DNA from: JARRQB01 sp965368585
GTDB taxonomy: Bacteria; Pseudomonadota; Gammaproteobacteria; Chromatiales; Chromatiaceae
Direction: 5' to 3'
Assembly: GCA_965368585.1 (NCBI GenBank)
Contig: CBDUNM010000226.1
Coordinates: 1-5,906, forward strand
Length of the DNA: 5,906 nucleotides
Positions within the stretch are counted from its first letter, which is position 1; each line of letters opens with the position of its first letter. Below, in pieces: positions 1-5,906 of this stretch. The notes under the pieces were generated by a model. It was not told the DNA's origin. It made no database searches and was given only the letters and a program-made list of their open reading frames with translations. A program made the translations under genes and the position numbers.

Positions 1-945
1 AAAGCTTTCCAGTACCTCGGCGACGCCCGCGCGAATACTCTCCGGCGAGGCGTAAAACCGGCAGGGGTCCAGGTTCCCCTGTAATGCCACCTTGCCGCCC
101 ACGCGGGCCCGTGCGTCGGAAAGATCGGTGGTCCAATCCACGCCCAAGGCATCGCAACCCGTGTCGGCCATTGCCTCCAACCACTGGCCGCCGCCTTTGG
201 TGAATAAAACTACCGGCACCCTCCTACCCTCGTTTTCGCGCGTCAACTCCGCAACGATGCGTTCCATGTAGGCGAGCGAGAACTCCCGGTAGGCCGCCGG
301 CGACAGTGCGCCGCCCCAGGTATCGAAAATCATGACGGCCTGGGCGCCCGCCGCGATCTGCGCATTGAGATAGGCGGTTACCGACAACGCCAGTTTTTCC
401 AGCAAACGGTGCATGAGGCGGGGGTCATCGAACATCAGCCCCTTGGAGCGCGCAAAGTTCTTGGCGCTGGCACCCTCCACCATGTAGGTCGCCAGAGTCC
501 AGGGACTGCCGGAAAAACCGATCAACGGCACCCGGCCGCCGAGTTCGCGGCGAATGGTCCGCACCGCATCCATGACGTATTTCAAATCCTGCTCCGGATC
601 CGGAATCGGCAGTGCGCCAATGGCCGCGGCGTCGCGGACCGGACGCTCGAAGATCGGACCCTCTCCTTCGGCGAAGTACAAGCCCAGACCCATCGCATCC
701 GGGATGGTCAGGATATCCGAAAACAGAATCGCCGCATCAAGGGGAAAACGCTCCAGGGGTTGCAAGGTCACCTCGCAAGCCAATTCGGCGTTGCGGCAAA
801 GATCCATAAAACTACCCGCTTTGGCCCGCGTCGCCCGGTATTCTGGCAGGTAGCGCCCCGCCTGGCGCATCATCCATACCGGGGTTACGTCGACGGGTTG
901 CCGCAATAGCGCCTGCAACAGGCGGTCGTTTCTCAAGCTGGTCAC
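1..945 (-). CDS. hemE: Uroporphyrinogen decarboxylase, N-terminal 315 residues (3' end runs off the window)
   Basis: Cytosolic, cofactor-free enzyme of tetrapyrrole synthesis. It removes the four acetate carboxyls of uroporphyrinogen III to give coproporphyrinogen III. The translation matches the recalled E. coli HemE nearly residue for residue. The signature MRQAGRYLPEYR lies at residues 26-37 and holds the substrate-binding arginines. FSDIL at 75-79 carries the catalytic aspartate (D77), TYMVEG at 153-158 carries the active-site tyrosine (Y154), and FDTWGG and FTKGGGQW motifs follow. The family is about 350-360 residues long, so roughly 40 C-terminal residues, including the conserved GHG histidine motif, lie outside the window. 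The start is GTG at 945: the next codons read T-S-L-R-N-D-R, aligning with M-T-E-L-K-N-D-R of E. coli, and no in-frame ATG was found in the upstream stretch checked. It is the last gene of the visible gltB-gltD-hemE series, 114 bases after gltD. No frameshift or missing residue is seen. Identification is essentially certain. Confidence 0.98.
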   Translation of the reverse strand, partial: MTSLRNDRLLQALLRQPVDVTPVWMMRQAGRYLPEYRATRAKAGSFMDLCRNAELACEVTLQPLERFPLDAAILFSDILTIPDAMGLGLYFAEGEGPIFERPVRDAAAIGALPIPDPEQDLKYVMDAVRTIRRELGGRVPLIGFSGSPWTLATYMVEGASAKNFARSKGLMFDDPRLMHRLLEKLALSVTAYLNAQIAAGAQAVMIFDTWGGALSPAAYREFSLAYMERIVAELTRENEGRRVPVVLFTKGGGQWLEAMADTGCDALGVDWTTDLSDARARVGGKVALQGNLDPCRFYASPESIRAGVAEVLESF

Positions 946-952
946 ATGTCGA

Positions 953-956
953 TCCT
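953..956 (-). promoter_or_regulatory. Ribosome binding site of hemE
   Basis: AGGA on the minus strand lies 7 bases before the GTG start of hemE and supports that start. The same site is 5 bases before an overlapping ATG (947-945) that is followed at once by TGA, so both codons are within reach of a ribosome bound here. Seen directly; the function is inferred from position. Confidence 0.65.
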
Positions 957-1003
957 GGGTAGCTGTGATGTCATGGGCCGCGGGTTTGACCCCGCCGTAT
1001 TCA

Positions 1004-1020
1004 CGCTCCGAGACGGAGCG
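1004..1020 (-). other. Perfect 7-bp hairpin between gltD and hemE
   Basis: CGCTCCG and CGGAGCG pair perfectly around a three-base loop (TCT as read on the minus strand). On the transcribed strand the bases after the stem read TGAATACGG, with no run of T, so this is not a typical intrinsic terminator. It could slow RNA decay or processing between the two genes, or have no role. The structure is seen; the function is unknown. Confidence 0.5.
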
Positions 1021-1059
1021 GCAGACCCGGCCCCTATTGAGCGCCCGGTGCCTTGCCCG

Positions 1060-2514
1060 TCAACGCGGTAAAGCAGAATCGCCCATCAAATACTCGTCCA
1101 CCGCACGGGCGCATTGACGCCCTTCACGAATCGCCCACACGACCAGCGATTGTCCGCGTCGCATGTCGCCAGCGGCGAATAAGCCATCGATCGACGTTTT
1201 GTAAGCGTCCGCGCCGTCGGTAACGCCCCGCACGTTGCCGCGCGGATCGAGCGCCACCCCCAATTCGTTCAGCATACCTTCGTGAACCGGGTGAACGAAC
1301 CCCATGGCCAGCAACACCAGGTCAGCCTTGAGTTCAAACTCTGAATCCTCGACTTCGGCCATGGTCCAGCGCCCGTCGGCGTCTTTGGTCCACTGCACCA
1401 GGACGCACTTGAGGGCTTTGATGTGACCGCTCCCGTTGTCGATCAGCGCTTTGGTCGCAACGTTCCACAGACGTTCGCAGCCCTCTTCCTGAGAAGTTGA
1501 GGTACGCAACTTATTCGGCCAAAGCGGCCACGTGGTCCCCTTGTCCTCTTTCTCAGGCGGCTTGTCGAGGATTTCGATCTGTGTCACCGACGCAGCGCCG
1601 TGGCGATTCGACGTGCCTATGCAATCCGAACCGGTATCGCCGCCGCCTATGACGATGACGTGCTTGTCTTTGGCGGAAATCAACTGGTCCGCGGCGCCGG
1701 TGACGCCTTGCACCGCTTTCGAGTTGCGCGTGAGAAAGTCCATCGCGAAGTACGTACCGGTCAACTCCCGCCCCGGAACCGGCAAGTCGCGCGGCTTTTC
1801 CGAGCCGCCTGTCAATACGAGGGCGTCGTAACTCTCCAGCAGTTTCTTGGCCGGTATGTCCACTCCGACGAGCGTGTTGGCGTGAAACTCCACGCCCTCT
1901 GCCCGCATCTGCGCGATGCGCTTGTCAATGATGGATTTATTTAACTTGAAATCCGGTATTCCATAGCGCAGTAATCCGCCGATCCGATCGTGCTTTTCGT
2001 AAACGACGACTGCATGACCCGCGCGCGCGAGTTGTTGCGCACACGCCAGACCCGACGGGCCGGAACCGACGACGGCCACACGCTTGCCCGATTTATGGCG
2101 GGCGATCTGCGGTTTGACCCAGCCCTTCTCCCAAGCCTTATCGGCGATGGCGCATTCGATCGTCTTGATGGTCACCGGTTCATCATCAAGATTCAGTGTA
2201 CATGACTCCTGACAGGGCGCAGGACAGATACGGCCGGTCACTTCCGGGAAGTTGTTGGTGCTGTGCAACACCCTGATCGCCTCTTCCCAGTCACCGCGAT
2301 AGACCAGATCATTCCAGTCGGGAATGATGTTGTTGACCGGGCAACCTTCATGGCAGAAAGGGATGCCGCAATCCATGCACCGCGCGCCTTGCAGAGACAA
2401 CTGCTCGTCCGTCAGAGGTATCACGAACTCCTTGAAGTGAGTGATACGGTCACCCACTGGCGCATAGGTGCGATCCTGACGTTCGTACTCTTTAAATCCT
2501 GTCGGCTTACCCAT
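1060..2514 (-). CDS. gltD: Glutamate synthase small (beta) subunit, complete, 484 residues
   Basis: Electron-input subunit of GOGAT. It oxidises NAD(P)H at an FAD and passes electrons through iron-sulfur clusters to GltB. Near the N-terminus, cysteines 46, 49, 54 and 58 (C-x2-C-x4-C-x3-C) and 97, 101 and 105 (C-x3-C-x3-C) form the cluster-binding region. An FAD Rossmann motif GSGPSG lies at 150-155, a pyridine-nucleotide motif GGGDTG at 290-295, and a C-terminal FAD motif AAGD ends near residue 450. I chose ATG at 2514 because the family starts MGKPTGF; a GTG 9 codons upstream has no ribosome binding site. The sequence resembles Bacillus-type and eukaryotic NADH-GOGAT small subunits (MGKPTGF start, CPAPC, WP..WP) rather than E. 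coli GltD, which has C-x5-C-x3-C in the second cluster region. The gene follows gltB by 99 bases. It is full length with no lost key residue. Choice of NADH over NADPH is an inference from the 310-330 region. Confidence 0.97.
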   Translation of the reverse strand: MGKPTGFKEYERQDRTYAPVGDRITHFKEFVIPLTDEQLSLQGARCMDCGIPFCHEGCPVNNIIPDWNDLVYRGDWEEAIRVLHSTNNFPEVTGRICPAPCQESCTLNLDDEPVTIKTIECAIADKAWEKGWVKPQIARHKSGKRVAVVGSGPSGLACAQQLARAGHAVVVYEKHDRIGGLLRYGIPDFKLNKSIIDKRIAQMRAEGVEFHANTLVGVDIPAKKLLESYDALVLTGGSEKPRDLPVPGRELTGTYFAMDFLTRNSKAVQGVTGAADQLISAKDKHVIVIGGGDTGSDCIGTSNRHGAASVTQIEILDKPPEKEDKGTTWPLWPNKLRTSTSQEEGCERLWNVATKALIDNGSGHIKALKCVLVQWTKDADGRWTMAEVEDSEFELKADLVLLAMGFVHPVHEGMLNELGVALDPRGNVRGVTDGADAYKTSIDGLFAAGDMRRGQSLVVWAIREGRQCARAVDEYLMGDSALPR

Positions 2515-2523
2515 CTCGGAACA

Positions 2524-2529
2524 CTCTCT
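2524..2529 (-). promoter_or_regulatory. Weak ribosome binding site of gltD
   Basis: AGAGAG on the minus strand lies 9 bases before ATG 2514 and is the best purine-rich match upstream. It agrees only partly with AGGAGG. The competing GTG at 2541 is preceded by TGTTGCCAG, with no match, so this site favours the shorter start. Confidence 0.45.
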
Positions 2530-2554
2530 ATAAAACTGCACCTGGCAACACAGA

Positions 2555-2580
2555 CCGGCGAGACATCAAAGTCGCGCCGG
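2555..2580 (-). other. Imperfect hairpin in the gltB-gltD spacer
   Basis: CCGGCG pairs with CGCCGG (6 bp). After a one-base mismatch on each side, a further 3 bp (GAC/GTC) enclose a six-base loop, TTTGAT on the minus strand. The next transcribed bases are TCTGTGTTGCC, not a T run, so it does not look like a terminator. It could mark RNA processing or set gltB and gltD expression apart. The structure is seen; the role is a guess. Confidence 0.45.
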
Positions 2581-2613
2581 CCTGCGATTGACAACTCTAG
2601 GTTCAAGCCGCCG

Positions 2614-5600
2614 TCAGGCAGCCGTTTTTTCCGCTCGCTGCTGCGCCTGCATTTCGAGCAGCGCGCGCCGGTAATCCACCGGCATGACCTTCTTGAACCG
2701 AGCCAAGTAAGTGTCCCAGTCGTCGAGAATGCTTCGCGCAACGGCGGAATTGGTGTAGCGCAGGTGCCGCTCGATCAACTGCTTCAGCCGAATGGAGTCG
2801 AAGCGGGTCATGTCGTGCAACACGTCGACTTTGCCATGCGTTTCCAAATCGCCACCTTGGTGGTCCAGGCGCTCCAAGGCATCGTCCTCGGCCGAAATCG
2901 GCTCGAGTTCGACCATTGCCAAGTTGCAATGCTGCTCGAAATCGCCCGCCTCATCAAGCACATAGGCTATGCCGCCCGACATGCCGGCCGCAAAGTTACG
3001 TCCAGTTGGGCCCAGGCAGACCACGACACCGCCGGTCATATACTCGCAGCCATGATCGCCAACGCCTTCCACCACCGCCGTGGCGCCGGAATTGCGTACC
3101 GCAAAACGCTCGCCCGCGACGCCACGGAAGTAGCACTCACCGCCGATCGCGCCGTACAACACGGTGTTGCCTACGATAATGTTATCCTCGGCTCGTTCGA
3201 TACCCGAATTATCCGGTGGATAGATAATCAGCTTGCCGCCCGACAAACCTTTGCCAACGTAGTCGTTACCCTCGCCCACCAATTCGATGGTCACGCCCTT
3301 CGCCACCCAGGCGCCGAAGGACTGCCCCGCCGTGCCCCTGGCTTTGATGTATATCGTGTCATCCGGCAGACCGGCGTGACCATACTTTTCGGCCACCCGC
3401 CCCGACAACATGGTGCCAAAGGTGCGATTATAGTTTCTGACACCCATGGCGATTTCGACCCGATCTCCGCTTTTCAACGCGGGTTCAGCCTGGCGGATCA
3501 ACTCATGATCGATCGCCTTGTCCAGACCATGGTCCTGAGTTTCCCGGTTGAAGCAAACATCGTCACCGACCGGCACCGCCTTTTTCAGGAGTCGTGAATA
3601 GTCCAGCCCCTTGGCCTTCCAGTGCGTGATGGCCTGGCGCATATCGAGGCGGTCGGACTGACCGATCATTTCCTCGAACTTGCGAAAGCCCAGCCGGGAC
3701 ATCAATTGGCGGATCTCCTCGGCAACGAAGAAAAAGAAGTTGACAACGTGCTCAGGCTTGCCGACAAAGCGCTTCCGCAGCTCGGGGTCCTGGGTCGCGA
3801 CACCGACAGGGCACGTGTTCAGATGGCATTTACGCATCATGATGCAGCCCTCCGCAATCAAGGGCGCGGTGGCAAAACCGAACTCGTCCGCACCGAGCAG
3901 GGCGCCCACGACTACGTCGCGACCGGTGCGTAATCCGCCATCGACCTGTACCGCAATGCGGCTGCGCAAACGGTTCATTACCAGCGTTTGATGAGTTTCG
4001 GCCAAACCGATTTCCCAGGGCGATCCGGCGTGTTTGATAGAGGTCAGCGGCGAAGCGCCGGTACCCCCGTCGTAGCCGGCGATCGTCACATGATCGGCAT
4101 GCGCCTTCGATACCCCCGCGGCGACCGTGCCGACACCGACCTCGGACACCAGCTTGACCGAAATACGCGCCTTGGGATTCGCGTTTTTAAGGTCGTGGAT
4201 CAACTGCGCGAGATCCTCGATAGAATAGATATCGTGGTGCGGCGGCGGCGAGATCAAGCCCACGCCCGGTGTGGAGTGGCGCACCCGGGCGATTTGGGCG
4301 TTGACCTTGTGCCCGGGCAGCTGTCCGCCTTCGCCCGGCTTGGCGCCCTGCGCCATCTTAATCTGAATGTCGTCGGCATTGACAAGGTACTCGGTGGTCA
4401 CGCCAAACCGGCCTGAGGCGACCTGCTTGATCGCCGAACGCTCCGGATTTGCGCTGCCGTTGGGCAACGCGTTGAAGCGCGCCGCCTCCTCACCGCCTTC
4501 GCCCGTATTCGATTTGCCGCCAATCGCGTTCATTGCCTTGGCCAGCGTGGAGTGTGCCTCGTATGAGATGCTGCCAAAGGACATCGCGCCGGTGGCGAAT
4601 CGTTTGACGATTTCCTTGGCCGGCTCCACTTCATCGAGCGGCACCGCGTCGTTTGCCCAGCGAAACTCCATTAATCCGCGTAGCGTCAACAGACGTTCGT
4701 TCTGCGTATTGACGCGTTCCGAAAACTCGGCGAAGGTCTGCGCATTGTGGGTGCGCACCGAGTGTTGCAACTTCTGTATGGTTTCCGGGGTCCAGATATG
4801 GGCTTCGCCACGCAGGCGGAAGGCGTACTCACCACCCACGTCCAGGTGGCGCCGGTAGATCTCATCTTCACCGTAGGCATTGCGGTGCCAGCGAACCGCC
4901 TCTTCGGCGACTTCCGGCAATCCGATTCCCTCTATCGTGGTCGGCGTGCCCGAAAAATACTTATCGATAAACTGATCGCTCAAGCCAACCGCGTCAAATA
5001 TCTGCGCGCCGCAATACGACTGGTAGGTTGAAATGCCCATCTTGGACATCACTTTAAACAGGCCCTTGCCTACCGCCTTAATGTAACGCTTTTGGGCTTC
5101 TTCGTAAGATATGCGTTCGGGCAGATCACACAACGCATCCTGAATGGTTTCAAACGCCAGATACGGGTTGATGGCCTCGGCACCGTAGCCGGCCAGGGTT
5201 GCGAAATGATGAACCTCCAAAGCAGCGCCCGTCTCCACCACCAAGCCCGATTCGGTGCGCAGTCCCTGATCGATCAGGTGGTGATGGACGGCCGAGGTGG
5301 CCAGCAGGGCCGGGATCGGAATATGGTCGATATCGACGTTGCGATCCGACAGAATCAGGATGTTATAGCCTTCGCGCACGGCCGACTCGGCGCCGCGGCA
5401 CAGCGCGGCCACGGCGCGGTCCATCCCCAGCACGCCATCTTCGGCAGGATAGGTGATATCCAGCGTCTTGGTACGAAAGGCTCCGCCAGAGGTGTCTTCG
5501 ATATTTCGCACGCGCTCCAGGTCTTCGTTGGTCAACACCGGCTGGCTGACTTCCAGACGCATGTTTTCGCCGCCATCATGCAAGCCGAGCAGATTGGGAC

Positions 5601-5906
5601 GCGGACCGATCAATGACACCAGGGACATCACGATCTCTTCGCGAATCGGATCGATCGGCGGGTTGGTGACCTGCGCGAAATTCTGTTTGAAATAATGCGA
5701 CAGGTGCTTGGGGCGGTCGGATAGCACCGCAGGCGGGTTGTCCGCACCCATCGAGCCGATCGCTTCCTGTCCGGTGCACACCATGGGCGTGAGCAGAAAC
5801 TTGATATCTTCCTGCGAATAGCCAAATACCTGTTGGTGATTCAGCAGAATATCGGCATCCGGTGCCATGGTGCCAACCGCCGTGGGCAAGGCATCGAGGC
5901 GGATCT
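2614..5906 (-). CDS. gltB: Glutamate synthase large (alpha) subunit, C-terminal ~1096 residues (5' end runs off the window)
   Basis: Catalytic subunit of GOGAT. It turns L-glutamine and 2-oxoglutarate into two L-glutamates with electrons from GltD. The frame is open to the window edge, so the start lies outside. GltB is about 1480-1520 residues, so roughly 390-420 are missing, matching the N-terminal amidotransferase domain with its Cys1 nucleophile. Counting from the first whole codon (5904), the central domain covers about 15-315 (QEAIGSMG, QVTNPPIDP). The FMN/2-oxoglutarate synthase domain covers about 410-790 (GAKPGEGGQLPG at 520-531, SPPPHHDIYSIEDL, GYDGGTGASPL, QVDGGLRTG). The 3Fe-4S cysteines are 687, 693 and 698 (C-x5-C-x4-C, in MMRKCHLNTCPVG). 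The C-terminal glycine-rich beta-helix domain runs from about 820 to 1010. The tail ends RAEKTAA at a TGA. The cluster segment is the MMRKCHLNTCPVG type, unlike the YLRICHLNNCATG recalled for E. coli and Pseudomonas. No frameshift or lost cluster residue is visible. Confidence 0.98.
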   Translation of the reverse strand, partial: IRLDALPTAVGTMAPDADILLNHQQVFGYSQEDIKFLLTPMVCTGQEAIGSMGADNPPAVLSDRPKHLSHYFKQNFAQVTNPPIDPIREEIVMSLVSLIGPRPNLLGLHDGGENMRLEVSQPVLTNEDLERVRNIEDTSGGAFRTKTLDITYPAEDGVLGMDRAVAALCRGAESAVREGYNILILSDRNVDIDHIPIPALLATSAVHHHLIDQGLRTESGLVVETGAALEVHHFATLAGYGAEAINPYLAFETIQDALCDLPERISYEEAQKRYIKAVGKGLFKVMSKMGISTYQSYCGAQIFDAVGLSDQFIDKYFSGTPTTIEGIGLPEVAEEAVRWHRNAYGEDEIYRRHLDVGGEYAFRLRGEAHIWTPETIQKLQHSVRTHNAQTFAEFSERVNTQNERLLTLRGLMEFRWANDAVPLDEVEPAKEIVKRFATGAMSFGSISYEAHSTLAKAMNAIGGKSNTGEGGEEAARFNALPNGSANPERSAIKQVASGRFGVTTEYLVNADDIQIKMAQGAKPGEGGQLPGHKVNAQIARVRHSTPGVGLISPPPHHDIYSIEDLAQLIHDLKNANPKARISVKLVSEVGVGTVAAGVSKAHADHVTIAGYDGGTGASPLTSIKHAGSPWEIGLAETHQTLVMNRLRSRIAVQVDGGLRTGRDVVVGALLGADEFGFATAPLIAEGCIMMRKCHLNTCPVGVATQDPELRKRFVGKPEHVVNFFFFVAEEIRQLMSRLGFRKFEEMIGQSDRLDMRQAITHWKAKGLDYSRLLKKAVPVGDDVCFNRETQDHGLDKAIDHELIRQAEPALKSGDRVEIAMGVRNYNRTFGTMLSGRVAEKYGHAGLPDDTIYIKARGTAGQSFGAWVAKGVTIELVGEGNDYVGKGLSGGKLIIYPPDNSGIERAEDNIIVGNTVLYGAIGGECYFRGVAGERFAVRNSGATAVVEGVGDHGCEYMTGGVVVCLGPTGRNFAAGMSGGIAYVLDEAGDFEQHCNLAMVELEPISAEDDALERLDHQGGDLETHGKVDVLHDMTRFDSIRLKQLIERHLRYTNSAVARSILDDWDTYLARFKKVMPVDYRRALLEMQAQQRAEKTAA

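Larger units (their letters stand above)
946..1059 (-). other. gltD-hemE spacer
   Basis: The 114 bases between the gltD stop and the hemE start contain no credible gene. They hold the 7-bp hairpin at 1004-1020, a weaker interrupted stem around 980-995 (GGGT/ACCC with a triloop) and the hemE ribosome binding site. I see no convincing -35/-10 pair, so hemE may be read through from gltBD. A weak promoter cannot be excluded by eye. Confidence 0.6.
2515..2613 (-). other. gltB-gltD spacer
   Basis: The 99 bases between the gltB stop and the gltD start contain no credible gene. They hold the imperfect hairpin at 2555-2580 and the gltD ribosome binding site. A poor promoter-like pair was considered and rejected. 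The two genes, whose products form one complex, are most likely co-transcribed. Confidence 0.6.

Noticed and set aside
409..909. A 166-codon plus-strand open frame opposite hemE
   Set aside because: It is antisense to strongly conserved HemE codons, has no family resemblance, and is best explained as a shadow.
980..995. A second stem (GGGT/ACCC) just downstream of the 1004-1020 hairpin
   Set aside because: Only four uninterrupted pairs with a bulge beyond them and no T run; too weak to list as a separate feature.
2515..2541. A longer gltD starting at GTG 2541
   Set aside because: The nine extra residues (MQFYRECSE) are not part of the family's MGKPTGF start, and no ribosome binding site precedes the GTG.
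2565..2594. A possible gltD promoter, TTGTCA - 18 bases - TTTGAT, on the minus strand
   Set aside because: The -10 match is only 4 of 6 and lies in the hairpin loop; such a pair is expected by chance, and gltB and gltD are normally transcribed together.
2263..3597. A 444-codon plus-strand open frame lying opposite the gltB 3' end, the spacer and the gltD 5' end
   Set aside because: It lies antisense to two unmistakable genes, starts with GTG, shows no recognisable domain, and is the kind of long shadow frame that GC-rich coding DNA produces.
4367..4858. Plus-strand open frames opposite the gltB synthase domain
   Set aside because: They lie fully opposite conserved GltB motifs and give low-complexity, arginine- and serine-rich translations typical of shadows.
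5887..5889. TTG at 5889 as the start of gltB
   Set aside because: The frame stays open to the window edge, the protein would lack the amidotransferase domain, and the codons before the TTG continue without a stop. It is an internal leucine codon.

Overview
The window is a compact stretch of ordinary bacterial housekeeping genes, all read from the minus strand in the order gltB (3' part), gltD, hemE (5' part). Base composition is moderately GC-rich and the three protein-coding frames account for nearly all of the 5906 bases. No tRNA, rRNA, CRISPR array, insertion sequence or prophage remnant is visible.

Layout, in transcription order (high to low coordinates): 5906-2614 encodes the last ~1096 residues of the large (alpha) subunit of glutamate synthase. 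It lacks only the N-terminal part, where the glutamine amidotransferase domain sits in this family. A 99-base spacer (2515-2613) with one imperfect hairpin follows. Then comes gltD (2514-1060), the complete 484-residue small (beta) subunit. A 114-base spacer (946-1059) holds a perfect 7-bp hairpin. Finally hemE (945 to the window edge) gives the first 315 residues of uroporphyrinogen decarboxylase.

How the genes work together: GltB and GltD form glutamate synthase (GOGAT), which makes two glutamates from glutamine and 2-oxoglutarate using reducing power from NAD(P)H. GltD oxidises the pyridine nucleotide, and electrons pass through iron-sulfur clusters to the FMN site of GltB. HemE acts in the cytosol in tetrapyrrole synthesis. 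In most bacteria that pathway starts from glutamate (via glutamyl-tRNA), so the grouping has a plausible metabolic logic, though shared regulation is not shown by the sequence.

Organism: HemE is very close to the gammaproteobacterial protein (recalled E. coli sequence), and gltB-gltD-hemE order is known from Pseudomonas. GltB and GltD, however, are not of the E. coli/Pseudomonas sequence type. They resemble the form seen in Bacillus, eukaryotic NADH-GOGAT and many other bacteria. A gammaproteobacterium outside the enteric/pseudomonad groups is the best guess, at moderate confidence.

I looked for an undescribed system and did not find one. The points worth a second look are modest: the coenzyme-binding region of GltD, the overlapping ATG-TGA/GTG start of hemE, and the two spacer hairpins.
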